From CAYTGM01 sp964437365 (GTDB taxonomy: Bacteria; Sumerlaeota; Sumerlaeia; SLMS01), in contig CAYTGM010000022.1 of the NCBI GenBank assembly GCA_964437365.1, positions 29,192-93,191 of the forward strand: 64,000 nt of DNA. The letters are read 5' to 3'. The notes under the pieces were generated by a model. It was not told the origin of the DNA, did not search any database, and worked only from the letters and a program-made list of their open reading frames with translations. The position numbers and the translations under genes are program-made. Below, one piece after another: positions 34,101-42,783 of this stretch (position 1 is its first letter; each line of letters starts with the position of its first letter).

Positions 34101-34633
34101 AGCTCTACAAGCCGTTCATTTAACTCTTTTTGTCTTCCGATGCGATCGATTGAGCTCGTCGTTGAGTTTGTCAGTTTTTCTCTTGATGATTTGAGCTCAA
34201 GTTCACGGGCTGAGATCTCTGCCGCGACGACGGATGGAGAGGTCAGGTCGTCGAAAGACTCTACAGCATTTTCCGTTGTATCAAGGCTTTGTTCCAGCTT
34301 GTCTATACGTTCCGGTGCCCCTCGAACTTTACTACCGAATTCTTCCTCTTTTGATTTGAGTTGCTGAAGACGTTCCAGCTTATTGATCAGCTCATCATAT
34401 TTCCCGGTTAGGGCGGTCTTGCTCAGTTCATCCAATGACCCTCCTTCTACGCTTGCCTTTAATTCGCGCACTTCTTGAAGTGAGGGGATTCTGTTCGTGT
34501 CACGAGGCGATACGTTTTCTGCCATGGATGACTGTGCATCGGAATCAACCTGAGGCTCTTGTGACCAGGAGACAGAAAACAGAAACAAGAGAATGAGAAA
34601 GTATTTGAGGGAGTTCAAATTATGACAGTGCAT
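31091..34633 (-). CDS. Giant mechanosensitive ion channel of the MscK/KefA type
   Basis: The 1180-residue protein has a signal peptide (about 8-24) and a very long periplasmic coiled-coil domain (about 40-480, Glu/Arg/Ser-rich). About ten membrane helices follow between 525 and 990, then the MscS pore and beta domain. The latter reads V-S-V-G-L-G-F-G-L-Q-E-I-F-A-N-F-V-S-G near 970-988 and then R-P-I-R-V-G-D-T-V-T-V-G-D-V-S-G, with the family's W-D-R-R-E-L-L-V-P-N-R-E-F. It opens when membrane tension rises. Length and order match MscK/MscM. It converges on the 29292 gene and leads away from msrA, 66 bp upstream on the same strand. Confidence 0.9.
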   Translation of the reverse strand: MHCHNLNSLKYFLILLFLFSVSWSQEPQVDSDAQSSMAENVSPRDTNRIPSLQEVRELKASVEGGSLDELSKTALTGKYDELINKLERLQQLKSKEEEFGSKVRGAPERIDKLEQSLDTTENAVESFDDLTSPSVVAAEISARELELKSSREKLTNSTTSSIDRIGRQKELNERLVELRSAVEATPASPPPVMPDSNGEFETLSSWVDSTLEWVDSALKRTEIKALEEEKQYLDLAKRIDPLVNQLAERRIDILNSELEKLRAQLAEIREQRNETRKNETESIIENTDGVIANLGAENIRLLKEHTGPESIVRRINDYSKSIESEQTTLKSLRESFESTEQRLEIIGLNRDVAEMLRNAQKRLPPVFQVKTSLNETKSQLPDIQIRLLELNEEKRNLSRSLDEKVQEYAREIKAAQPDLPETELEEKRATVEELLQERLSILDNLTLDYEKLFQLALEKSTIQTELINSIEKYDRYISEKTFWIRTNSIFEKETWSNFIASISWLATPEIWKKLLITFKNDLLGGYPPLYATILVLISVIVLSRRMKAHVRKIRENDKNATSMKNFYYEVFTTIVLSLPLPIIFVIISVLLNDLQSSEQLSKALAVGFLEPTPMIFLITLYAQFIRPKGILRRHLSWPAESLKAQRFHLHWASFLILPFIILGIIIEDLGNSNNTAAYGVVVYPLIFLTSAVLYFIVLDPNRVCLRSLEIISGSNPLRILTNFFRYTLTILCLTSAVLAILGYYHISDILANRLLYSVLVAIFLLIIEALANRILSAKIVKLVQRTRFLRFKNRSKQKQKPVYHASQIIPKVESSEEEDYDSDRIARESKSFIRWTAVTIYICLLWLIWSDTFPVLSKLDTVYIYGAKSFFPSADEIDSMATGTVLSLSDVITSLVVIFFTVIITRNLPSLLEISILPRFNLSRSVRYAIASLSRYAIIIVGISMAFSAIGIGWSKVQWLAAAVSVGLGFGLQEIFANFVSGLIILIERPIRVGDTVTVGDVSGQVTSIRMRATVITDWDRRELLVPNREFVTGRLVNWTLSDTTSRIRVDVGVAYGSDTRKAREILEEIGRKHPHVLKDPESFAVFTGFGDSFLDVRLYCYLPNRDLLWPTLTDLHTEIDERFKEAQIEIAFPQRDVHLRSMDFSLYPKEEEVAKAKELYDEQIENDKKDEGHEEGKSS

Positions 34634-34699
34634 TGGGAGTTCGTCGTTTCCAGTTCAGCAGGATGATTGAGGCCTGTTTTGTAAGGTTACAATAATTTA

Positions 34700-35182
34700 C
34701 TAAGATGGTAGGTGGCAATTCCCGAGTCCGTTCTTCTCCAGATAGCGCTGGTGATACTCTTCTGCTTTCCAGAACTTGTCGAACGGAACAACCTGAGTCA
34801 CAATCGCTCTTCCTCCAAAAGCATCTTCGTCAGTCAGTTGTTTGATAACATTTTCTGCGACCTCTTCTTGTTCCGTATCATGGTAAAAGATAACGGATCG
34901 GTATTGTGTACCAACATCAGGTCCCTGTCGATTCGGGGTTGTCGGGTTATGGTTCTTGAAGAAAACCTTTACGAGGTCTGTGAAACTGACCTCATTTGGA
35001 TCGTATTCGAGATGGACCACTTCCGCATGGCCAGTATGTCCACTGCAGACATCGCGATAAGTAGGATTTTCTACTGATCCTCCAGAGTACCCCACAGCTG
35101 CATCCTTAACACCCTTGATCTGCCTGAATGTAAGTTCGACCCCCCAGAAACATCCCGCGCCAAAAGTCGCTGATTTAGTCAT
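34700..35182 (-). CDS. msrA: Peptide-methionine (S)-S-oxide reductase
   Basis: MsrA reduces the S-sulfoxide of methionine in proteins. The start at 35182 has GGAG eight bases upstream, while the longer frame from 35245 adds 21 unrelated residues. The 160-residue product begins M-T-K-S-A-T-F-G-A-G-C-F-W-G-V-E, with the catalytic Cys in G-C-F-W-G. It has Y-S-G-G at about 34, H-A-E-V-V-H-L-E-Y-D-P, and G-T-Q-Y-R-S-V-I-F-Y-H near 93-105. The C-terminus holds E-E-Y-H-Q-R-Y-L-E-K and G-N-C-H. No fused MsrB is present. The cytoplasmic form is inferred from the lack of a signal peptide. Confidence 0.93.
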   Translation of the reverse strand: MTKSATFGAGCFWGVELTFRQIKGVKDAAVGYSGGSVENPTYRDVCSGHTGHAEVVHLEYDPNEVSFTDLVKVFFKNHNPTTPNRQGPDVGTQYRSVIFYHDTEQEEVAENVIKQLTDEDAFGGRAIVTQVVPFDKFWKAEEYHQRYLEKNGLGNCHLPS

Positions 35183-35342
35183 CTTAGTTTCTCCACATTT
35201 GGTTTTCAAAGTGGATGATGCGAAATATCTGCCGAGTCGTATCATTTAGATCTCGTTTATTGAGCCTAAAACCATTCGAACAATCAGTGTGAAAAAATGC
35301 TTGGCCTGAGATCAGGGAATGAGTTGATTCTTTTCCTCCAAT

Positions 35343-35431
35343 GCCCGGGTGGCGGAACTGGCAGACGCAAGGGACTTAAAATCCCTCGGAGATTTTTCTC
35401 CGTACGAGTTCGAGTCTCGTCCCGGGCACCA
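35343..35431 (+). tRNA. tRNA-Leu (UAA anticodon)
   Basis: The acceptor stem GCCCGGG (35343-35349) pairs with CCCGGGC (35421-35427), followed by A and an encoded CCA. The anticodon stem-loop is GGGACTTAAAATCCC with anticodon TAA. The variable arm is long (class II, CTCGGAGATTTTTCTCCG), as expected for leucine. The T-loop is GTTCGAGTC. The D arm contains TGGCGGAACTGGCAGACGC, typical of tRNA-Leu. Confidence 0.95.
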
Positions 35432-35685
35432 TCTTCCCTTCTATTCTTTTTCTCCCGTTTCCATCAGTTCATCATGAATCTCAAACGGTAACCAGAATCT
35501 AAACTAAACTAGAGTCTTCGTTCTTGAACGCGAGTGCTGAATAAAGTTCTCTTTGATCCCGGCATTTTTCATTATTATGGAATATAGTCGGCAGGATCTC
35601 ATCTTTACTTCGGGTGGTTTCGGGGTTGACATTCGCTATGGCTTAATCATTTAAGTTGCCGGAAATTCTTCTTCAGGCCAACTCT

Positions 35686-36579
35686 ATGCAAAAATCATCA
35701 GAGCAGGAAATACAGTGCGAAATTGAGAGGTCCGTCTCCCGATACCTGGGTAGAAAATGGTCCATCACCGGCATTGCACCCAACGAAACCGAATCAATGC
35801 ACGAAGGGGCTACATATCACGGCAAAGGATTCGATGTCTTTGCTAAAAAAGGCAAGAATTCATTCTCACTGCAGCAGTTTAATATGGAAGCCATAGGACT
35901 TGATTACATTACAAAGAATACTGGGGTCGCGACCCCAGAGGTCATCGAAGTGCTTGAAGTTGAAGGTACTGCTCTTCTCATCCTTGAAGCAGTCAAAACG
36001 AAGCCGATTGCTTCGGACAAAGACTGGGAGGCACTAGGCCGTGGTCTCGCCGAAATTCATCTTCACAATGACAAGGAGTGTGGCTTCCACACCGATAATT
36101 ACCTGGGAATTTTCCACCAGGACAATACGAGAGAAGACAGCTGGGCGATATTTTATGGTGAACGAAGACTCCGTCCTCAGTTAAAGATGGCTGTTGATGC
36201 GGGAAAACTAACTTTGGATCTGTCACGTCGCGTCGAATCATTGATTAGAAAATTACCGGAGCTTTGTGATGCGACTCAGCCTTTCTCACTCTTGCACGGC
36301 GATCCATGGGTCGGTAATTTACTTTTCGATGGTAAACAACTCGTTGCCATCGATTGCTCAACCTACTATGGAAACAGAGAAATAGATCTTTCAACAGTTG
36401 AATTGTTTTGTCCTGCATCACCTCGATTCTTTGATTCTTACAATGAAGTATATCCACTCGTTCATGGTTTCGAAGATAGAATAGATCTGTGGAGAATAAA
36501 TCAATGGTTAGGTCATGTCTACCTGTTCGGGGAAGCATGTGTCGATAAGCTCATGATGGCAGTAAATCGCTACCTTTGA
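35686..36579 (+). CDS. Fructosamine kinase family / phosphotransferase-fold protein
   Basis: The ATG at 35686 gives a 297-residue protein; the TTG at 35656 would add ten. The kinase-like fold shows the catalytic loop L-L-H-G-D-P-W-V-G-N-L-L-F-D near 203-216 and the metal-binding I-D-C-S-T-Y-Y-G-N-R-E-I-D-L near 223-236. F-N-M-E-A-I-G-L lies in the N-lobe and Y-G-E-R-R-L-R-P-Q-L in the middle, which is typical of fructosamine-3-kinase relatives. Those phosphorylate glycated amines so that they decompose, a protein-repair role. The usual second Asp is replaced by Cys (I-D-C rather than I-D-P), worth noting. The gene stands alone after the tRNA. Confidence 0.82.
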   Translation: MQKSSEQEIQCEIERSVSRYLGRKWSITGIAPNETESMHEGATYHGKGFDVFAKKGKNSFSLQQFNMEAIGLDYITKNTGVATPEVIEVLEVEGTALLILEAVKTKPIASDKDWEALGRGLAEIHLHNDKECGFHTDNYLGIFHQDNTREDSWAIFYGERRLRPQLKMAVDAGKLTLDLSRRVESLIRKLPELCDATQPFSLLHGDPWVGNLLFDGKQLVAIDCSTYYGNREIDLSTVELFCPASPRFFDSYNEVYPLVHGFEDRIDLWRINQWLGHVYLFGEACVDKLMMAVNRYL

Positions 36580-37099
36580 ATTCTAATCTCATAATTCCAA
36601 ACGATAAAGAGCGTTCAGACAGATTGAGTAGCCAGAAGAGTTTCGGCATCTTTGGTCTCTATTTCCTGTTTTCGATGAGGTCTGTTTATGCAAAAGAATC
36701 ACTTGGCGTCGTCTATGGAGGAGTTGAATCCATTTCTATCAGCTAGTACATTGGCGCTACTCATTGTCAGTGGTTTCGAGCGGTTGAATGATCTCATGAC
36801 AATTACATCATGGAGAAACTGTATTAATAGATTCTTAGTCGTTTGTATATTACCGATTAGCCTGACCTTCTTCTGAGCGATGACCCTGGCGATGAATGAC
36901 CAGAACTTGTAATTATCGACAATGCCGGGACAGATTGCCGCTCACGCGGTCTTTGAATTGCGCGCAATTCCCCCTCTTGACACTTTGAGTCCTAGATACA
37001 GACTTTACCAACTGATGTCTATCGATGAACAGAAAGTTCCTTCCAGATTTAACGTCATCACAATTCGCTCATCAACTCTGTACCAAGTAAGAATTTTCA
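36580..37099. other. Intergenic region, no supported gene
   Basis: Two short open frames (36688-36876 and 36922-37107) lack ribosome binding sites and recognisable motifs. I see no strong hairpin or repeat. The right end is presumably the leader of the MFS gene. Confidence 0.5.
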
Positions 37100-38467
37100 T
37101 TGTTTAACCCGTCCGAAGTCGAATCATTAACAAGTCTTCCAAAACAAAGGGTCGCTGTTGAACCTGACAGGTCCATGCGTCTCTCGATTGTAGAAGGGTT
37201 ATTTACAACCGTCTTTATCGTTTGGACTTCGGGAAGCGTTCTGACCGGTTATTTAATTCACCTCAAAGCGAGTCCCCTCGAGATTTCTCTCCTGGCGAGC
37301 CTTCCTGTCCTTGTCCAGCTTTTTAACCCACTCGCACTGATTCTGCTCGCCCGTTGGACAAGCCCAAGACTGCTAACAACGATGACAGCTGGTGCCGGTC
37401 GGCTCTTCTGGTTACTGGCGATCTTTGCACCTTTTCTATTCGGCGACCCTCAGCACGCGGTTACTCTGATCTTGCTGGTCCTGGGTTTCTCGAGTTTGCT
37501 CCAGTCCTTTGCAGGTTTATTCTGGACAAGCTGGATGGCTGATCTGGTGCCTGAAGGCCGCAGAGGGCGGTACTTCGGACTCAGGAATGGGATTTGTGCG
37601 CTCGCAGGAGTCGCGGCCAATCTGACAGGAGGACTCGTACTCGATAAAGTTGAGGCTCCCTACAGTTTTCAGGTGCTCCTTTCTACTGCTGTCATCTTCG
37701 CTGTCGCTGGGGTCTTCATCTATACAAAACAGACAGAGAGTTTCGTTGATTTTGAGAGCCTTTCTCGAATCCGGATTAAGGGGATGGTTCGCCGGGTCTG
37801 GGGTGACAGGAACTTTCGCAGATTATGTCGGTTTATTATTTTCTGGCAACTTGCTGTTTTTCTGGGCGCCCCTTTTGTCTATCCGTACTTTATCAAGTAT
37901 CTTGGACTTTCATTTACCGAGATCGCAATTTGGACGGTGATTTCAGCTGTATTGACTCTTGCGATAGGTCCATTCTGGGGGAGACTGGCTGACCGAGTAG
38001 GGAACAAGCCGATCCTGGCGATAAATACTGTCATTGCAGGGGGGATCGTTCCGGCCTGTTGGTTGCTCGCAAAACCAGGAGACACGACCTTCATCTGGTT
38101 AAGTGCCATATTCGAAGCGATTGCCTGGTCCGCCATCAACCCCGCAGTCTTCAACCTGACGCTCGTCTCAGCCCCTAAGAATGATCGGCTCTCATATCTT
38201 TCCCTTCTTGGGGCTCTTGCCGGTGCCTCAGCCTTCTCTGGTGCGCTCCTGAGTGGTATTATCGTAGAAATGTGCAACGATGCGAGGTGGGGAATATTAG
38301 GAATAGAATGGAGCGGTTGGCATCTGGTCCTCTTTATTTCTGCCGTGGCACGAAGTTTTGCATGGATTCTCCTCCGACCGGTTAAAGAAACGAACTCATG
38401 GAGGGTATCATCTCTTCTGCAGCACGGTTTCAGGCGCTGGCGTCTTACGGGATTTCCGTGGAGATAG
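37100..38467 (+). CDS. Major facilitator superfamily transporter
   Basis: The 455-residue protein has about twelve membrane helices, with the first segment beginning near residue 33 (E-G-L-F-T-T-V-F-I-V-W-T-S-G-S-V-L-T-G-Y). The MFS motif A region after helix 2 reads R-W-T-S-P-R-L-L, and the central repeat has W-G-R-L-A-D-R-V-G-N-K-P near 293-304, an A-like loop in the second half. This general layout is typical of exporters of unknown substrate. The start is TTG at 37100; ATG 37175 would still keep the first helix. A substrate cannot be inferred from neighbours. Confidence 0.85.
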   Translation: MFNPSEVESLTSLPKQRVAVEPDRSMRLSIVEGLFTTVFIVWTSGSVLTGYLIHLKASPLEISLLASLPVLVQLFNPLALILLARWTSPRLLTTMTAGAGRLFWLLAIFAPFLFGDPQHAVTLILLVLGFSSLLQSFAGLFWTSWMADLVPEGRRGRYFGLRNGICALAGVAANLTGGLVLDKVEAPYSFQVLLSTAVIFAVAGVFIYTKQTESFVDFESLSRIRIKGMVRRVWGDRNFRRLCRFIIFWQLAVFLGAPFVYPYFIKYLGLSFTEIAIWTVISAVLTLAIGPFWGRLADRVGNKPILAINTVIAGGIVPACWLLAKPGDTTFIWLSAIFEAIAWSAINPAVFNLTLVSAPKNDRLSYLSLLGALAGASAFSGALLSGIIVEMCNDARWGILGIEWSGWHLVLFISAVARSFAWILLRPVKETNSWRVSSLLQHGFRRWRLTGFPWR

Positions 38468-38859
38468 CAGGGACCTTGACGGTTTCAGGCTCTACAGAAT
38501 CTCGATGGGCACTTGATAGAGCTTCTCCAGATCCATGAGATCGCCGCACGGACTGCCCACCTTACTTAAATCTGAGAGGATCTCTGACTTAGGGCATCAG
38601 TACTGCCTTCTCCCATGCCAGCTTCCCTAGTTTTTGATCTGGCGTGGACCCTTCTGTATTCTGAAAACAGAGGAATAGTACTTCTATTTCGAGGCTTTCG
38701 GGATGCTGAGGGGAGTGCTCGTAGCCAGCTCATATCGGACAGGAATTCTGGCAGGTACTCTAAAATGCCTGGAAACCCAAATAATTGAGGGTTTTTCTTG
38801 TCACAGAATCCTGATAATCCTAGACCCTGAGCTAGTCAAAACTGCTCACGGATAAGATT
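38468..38859. other. Intergenic region, no supported gene
   Basis: 392 bases before the binding-protein gene; no open frame with a ribosome binding site and no convincing regulatory motif seen. Confidence 0.45.
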
Positions 38860-40515
38860 ATGAAAAAGCTTCTAATATTTTGCTCACTGCTGGCACTTGC
38901 AGCACCCTTCTCAGGATGTAAAAAAGCAGAGGAAGCGCCCGATGTAAACGGCGGGAGCACTTCCAACGCGAACCTTGATACCACAATCAGGATCAACCTT
39001 GGGAATGAACCAAAGACCCTTGATCCAGCTCTGGTTGAAGATGTCGCCAGCAACAAATGCATGCATGGCCTGATGGAAGGTCTTGTCTGGCTTGATGGTG
39101 AAGTGAAACCACAGCCAGGAGTCGCTGAAAGGTGGGAGCCATCAAATGGTTATAAAACCTGGACCTTCTATTTGAGAAAGGATGCCCGGTGGCACAATGG
39201 CGATCCAGTCACAGCAAATGATTTCAAATACTCTGTGGAACGTGTCTGTTCGCCTTCCACGGCAGCCAATTATGCGCAAATTGTCTATAGCGTGCTCGAT
39301 GGTGGTGAAGAGTATTTCAAACAAGGAGGGTTGGACGAAGGGCTCTCTCTAGATGCGGTTGAAGTTGTTGATGAATATACAATCAAATATCATACGGGGT
39401 ATCCCGCACCCTTCTTTCCCACCCTCGTCGCCTTTGGTCCTTTTCTTCCCGTTCACAAGCCAACCATTGAGGAGTTTGGCTCCAAATGGTCTCTCTCTCC
39501 CGACACATATGTAGGCAATGGTCCTTTCTATATGGATGATTACCGTTCTCGGGACAGGATCATTCTCAAGCCCTTTGAAGAGTACTGGGATCGGGATGAA
39601 ATCTTCTGGGAAAGTGTCGAGCTCCATATGATCGAAGAAGATAATACCGAGCTCTCCGCCTATCAAACAGGAGGTCTAGACGTCACAGAAACTCTCGCTC
39701 CTTCACAAATTCCCTTCTGGAAGATGAAGGATGACTATCGCGTAATTCCCAGCTTGAATAAATACTATGTGATTTTCAACAATTCAGTTCCCCCCTTTGA
39801 TGATGTCAATGTCCGCAAAGCATTCAGCAGCGCGATAGATAGAGAGCTTATTGTAGAGAAAATTACCCGTGCGGGAGAGCGAGTCAGTGAAGGCTTCGTC
39901 CCTCACGGTATGCCTGGTGCAGTCGAAGGCGAGACTTTTCGTCAGACCGCTGGGAATCTGATCCCTTCCATGGACGTCGAAGCTGCAAAACAGTATCTGG
40001 CAGATTCGAGCTATGGAAGTGCTGAAGACCTCCCTTCAGTCACTTATATGTATAATACCGCAGAGCTCCATAAAGTCATCGGCGAGCAGCTCCAGAACAT
40101 GTGGCGCGAAGCCTTCGACATTGATGTTCAACTCCAGAACTCAGAATGGGGTGTCGTGCTGGGTAAGATCCGAAAAGGAGACTTTCAGTTTGCTCGCGGC
40201 TCGTGGATTGCCGACTACGCTGACCCACTCAATTTCCTCGAGATCTTCACCTCCGATAATTCCAAGAATGGCGCGAAGTACCAGAGTGAGAAATACGATG
40301 AACTGATTGCCAAGGCACGCGTCGAAGGTGATCCCATCAGAAGACAAGAGCTGTTTATGGAGGCTGAAAGACTGCTGGTAGAAGAAGATTGTGCGATCGC
40401 TCCTCTTTATACGGCTGTCGTCGTCTACCTGGTTGAGCCTGATATTGAGGGGTTAGAGGTCAATGCACTCGCCAATATGACTTATCCCCGCGCCAGAAGA
40501 GTTGGAGCCAAGTAG
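38860..40515 (+). CDS. Oligopeptide ABC transporter substrate-binding lipoprotein (SBP_bac_5)
   Basis: The 551-residue protein has a lipoprotein signal ending A-P-F-S-G-C (Cys near residue 20). It follows the OppA/DppA pattern, with N-L-G-N-E-P-K-T-L-D-P-A near 45-57, G-V-A-E-R-W-E-P-S near 86, Y-L-R-K-D-A-R-W-H-N-G-D-P-V-T-A near 102-118, and Y-V-G-N-G-P-F-Y near 215. The C-terminal lobe has D-V-N-V-R-K-A-F-S-S-A-I-D-R near 316. It would capture peptides in the periplasm. No Opp permease or ATPase adjoins, so it is an orphan receptor, or its partners lie elsewhere. Confidence 0.9.
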   Translation: MKKLLIFCSLLALAAPFSGCKKAEEAPDVNGGSTSNANLDTTIRINLGNEPKTLDPALVEDVASNKCMHGLMEGLVWLDGEVKPQPGVAERWEPSNGYKTWTFYLRKDARWHNGDPVTANDFKYSVERVCSPSTAANYAQIVYSVLDGGEEYFKQGGLDEGLSLDAVEVVDEYTIKYHTGYPAPFFPTLVAFGPFLPVHKPTIEEFGSKWSLSPDTYVGNGPFYMDDYRSRDRIILKPFEEYWDRDEIFWESVELHMIEEDNTELSAYQTGGLDVTETLAPSQIPFWKMKDDYRVIPSLNKYYVIFNNSVPPFDDVNVRKAFSSAIDRELIVEKITRAGERVSEGFVPHGMPGAVEGETFRQTAGNLIPSMDVEAAKQYLADSSYGSAEDLPSVTYMYNTAELHKVIGEQLQNMWREAFDIDVQLQNSEWGVVLGKIRKGDFQFARGSWIADYADPLNFLEIFTSDNSKNGAKYQSEKYDELIAKARVEGDPIRRQELFMEAERLLVEEDCAIAPLYTAVVVYLVEPDIEGLEVNALANMTYPRARRVGAK

Positions 40516-40577
40516 AAAACCCCGACAATTTGCCTGAACATAAGGCAGGAATTGACACCCAATAAAGAAGTTTTGGT

Positions 40578-41048
40578 ATGATCAAGAAAATCCAGATAAG
40601 CAAGGTTTACGGTGTGAACAAAGCAACCCTTCTCAATCAAATCAGAGCCGTCGCACTTTCACTGATTCTTCTGGCACCTGTTCTCTCATCCTGTGTCCGA
40701 TCAAAGGTCATCGTTACGTCGGACCCAACTGATGCGGTGGTCACAATGAATGGTGTCCCACTTGGTGAAACTCCGGTTGAGCACCCCTTCACATGGTACT
40801 GGTACTATGACTTCATCGCAACAAAGGAAGGGTATCAGGCAGCGGGAACCAGAGAGCGATTCCATGCGCCACCGTGGCTGTGGCCTGGTTTTGATCTCGT
40901 CATGGAAATGATGCCCTTCTATGTTACTGATACAAAGAGAGTTCACCTTGTTCTTGAAGAAATCGATCAAAGACCTCAGCCAGGTTTTGTAGATGAACCC
41001 GTCGAAGAAGTTGAGGAAGAAGAAGGAATTAACGAGCCAGCAGGATAA
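40578..41048 (+). CDS. PEGA-domain lipoprotein
   Basis: The 156-residue protein has a signal peptide ending L-S-S-C (lipobox Cys near 39). A PEGA repeat follows, V-I-V-T-S-D-P-T-D-A-V-V-T-M-N-G-V-P-L-G-E-T-P. PEGA domains are cell-surface beta-sandwich modules of uncertain ligand. The C-terminal end is a very acidic tail (E-P-V-E-E-V-E-E-E-E-G). It stands 62 bp after the peptide-binding lipoprotein and 20 bp before the histidine kinase on the same strand, so it may be part of that operon. The localisation to a membrane is seen in the lipobox; the role is inferred. Confidence 0.8.
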   Translation: MIKKIQISKVYGVNKATLLNQIRAVALSLILLAPVLSSCVRSKVIVTSDPTDAVVTMNGVPLGETPVEHPFTWYWYYDFIATKEGYQAAGTRERFHAPPWLWPGFDLVMEMMPFYVTDTKRVHLVLEEIDQRPQPGFVDEPVEEVEEEEGINEPAG

Positions 41049-41068
41049 TCTCTTTTTCGGAAGATTAG

Positions 41069-42769
41069 ATGACACCCACTGAATCTGTCAGACTCATCCC
41101 GCAAGATATGCAACCAGGGATGCTCGAATCATATCCTCTAGACGATGAGAAGACGACTATTGGGCGTCATCCCAGTAATACAATCGTTTTGCCTCTGGAT
41201 TCCATCTCTCGTTTTCATGCGCGTATTGATCGAAGAGGCGACTTCTATATCCTTCAGGACCTGAATTCCTCCAACGGCAGCATGGTTAATGAGGAGGCCA
41301 TCACTCAGCTGGCTATACACGATGGCGATATTGTCACATTTGGAAACGTAGAGTTTCGCTTCGTAAACAACAACACGGTAGAAAGAAGCTCCCGCCAATC
41401 CAGTGAGATCGGCAAAAGCATCGTCGACTTCGATGATGATCCAAATGAAATGCCTTCGGGCGAACAAACACTTCTTCGCGCTGAAGATGTCACCGATAAA
41501 GCCAAGTCATCCGTTATATCCACTGCAGCCGATAAGAAGGCTGACAAAGCGACTCTCTTTAAGCTCAACCAGCGTCTATCGGCGCTTTATCGACTTTCTG
41601 AGCTCCTTCGTGAGCTGGATGTCGATCGCGAAGAATTCGTTCTGCAACGTATACTCGATGTCCTCTTTCTTTCCGTTAATGCAGATAGAGGAGTGATCCT
41701 GACTCGCTTTCATCGGGATGCAAAAGAGCTCGACGTTATTGCTGTCAAGTACCGTGATGAACCGATCGTTCCGGAAAAAGTTAAAGTTTCACGGACGATT
41801 TTGAATAAAGTCGTTACCGAAAAAGTGGCTGTCCTCTCTCGCGACGCTCAGGCTGACGATCGCTTCGATGCCAGTGAATCAATCATCATGAGCGAAATAC
41901 GCTCAACAATATGTGCACCCATGGTTGTAGGTGATGAAGTACTGGGTGCTATACATATTGATTCTAAGAGCCACACAAAGTCCTTCGATCAGGACGACCT
42001 CGAGTTTGTGACAATTATCGCCACTGAAACTGCTGTCGCCCTCGCTCACATGAGAATGCAGAAAGAGGCCATTCACCGCCAACGCCTTGCTGCAGTGGGG
42101 GAGACCGTTGCTGGCATCAGCCACAATGTTAAGAATATCCTGCTACTGTCTCAAGGTGGTGCAGAGCTTCTGACTCGTGCACTCGATAAAGGAGATATGG
42201 AAGGAGCCAATGATTCCTGGCAGGTGGTGTCTCGAGGTATAGACAAGATTGGTAAGCTTGTGCGCGACATGCTAGAATTCAGCAGTAACAAGAAGCCCGA
42301 TCTCGAAGAAGTTGATGTTAATGAGATGATCTGTTCCATTGCGGAGGAAATAGAAGACGAACTGGTCGCTAAAGGAATTACCCTTGAACTTGACCTGGAC
42401 GAGGATCTCGCCAAGAGAAAATTCGATGAGTTGGGTCTTCAGAGAACTCTGATGAATCTGATTGTGAACGGTATGGAAGCAATCCAGCACTCCGATGGAC
42501 AAATTGTTGTGACCACGGCGCAGGACGCTGAGAAGGTCTATATTATCACTATTCAGGACAATGGCTCAGGTATCCCCCAGGAAAAGCTGGAAAAGATTTT
42601 CTTTCCATTCTTTACGACCAAGGGAAGTGCCGGGACAGGACTCGGACTTCCCATGTGTAAAAAAGCGATCGAAGATATGAGCGGCAGCATTACCTGTGAA
42701 TCCGAAGAAAATGTTGGAACCAGGTTTGTCATTGAGCTACCGCCACCTGTTGAATCTGAAACTGAGTAA
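41069..42769 (+). CDS. FHA-GAF sensor histidine kinase
   Basis: The 566-residue protein is cytosolic. The N-terminal FHA domain (about 15-100) has I-G-R-H-P-S-N-T-I-V-L and S-I-S-R-F-H-A-R-I and N-S-S-N-G-S, which binds phosphothreonine. A GAF domain spans about 170-325. A dimerisation/histidine segment has A-G-I-S-H-N-V-K-N near 349-357. The ATPase domain shows L-M-N-L-I-V-N-G-M-E-A (N box), D-N-G-S-G-I-P (G1) and G-T-G-L-G-L-P-M-C (G2) through about 535. No receiver or membrane segment is present. An FHA module upstream of a kinase suggests cross-talk with Ser/Thr phosphorylation. Confidence 0.9.
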   Translation: MTPTESVRLIPQDMQPGMLESYPLDDEKTTIGRHPSNTIVLPLDSISRFHARIDRRGDFYILQDLNSSNGSMVNEEAITQLAIHDGDIVTFGNVEFRFVNNNTVERSSRQSSEIGKSIVDFDDDPNEMPSGEQTLLRAEDVTDKAKSSVISTAADKKADKATLFKLNQRLSALYRLSELLRELDVDREEFVLQRILDVLFLSVNADRGVILTRFHRDAKELDVIAVKYRDEPIVPEKVKVSRTILNKVVTEKVAVLSRDAQADDRFDASESIIMSEIRSTICAPMVVGDEVLGAIHIDSKSHTKSFDQDDLEFVTIIATETAVALAHMRMQKEAIHRQRLAAVGETVAGISHNVKNILLLSQGGAELLTRALDKGDMEGANDSWQVVSRGIDKIGKLVRDMLEFSSNKKPDLEEVDVNEMICSIAEEIEDELVAKGITLELDLDEDLAKRKFDELGLQRTLMNLIVNGMEAIQHSDGQIVVTTAQDAEKVYIITIQDNGSGIPQEKLEKIFFPFFTTKGSAGTGLGLPMCKKAIEDMSGSITCESEENVGTRFVIELPPPVESETE

Positions 42770-42783
42770 TCTCGAGGAAACCT

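Noticed and set aside
33702..34367. 221-codon frame on the plus strand
   Set aside because: It is antisense to the coiled-coil part of the MscK-type gene; its Ser/Leu-rich composition follows from the opposing codons.
36922..37107. Short frame before the MFS gene
   Set aside because: No ribosome binding site or homology; it overlaps the MFS start region.
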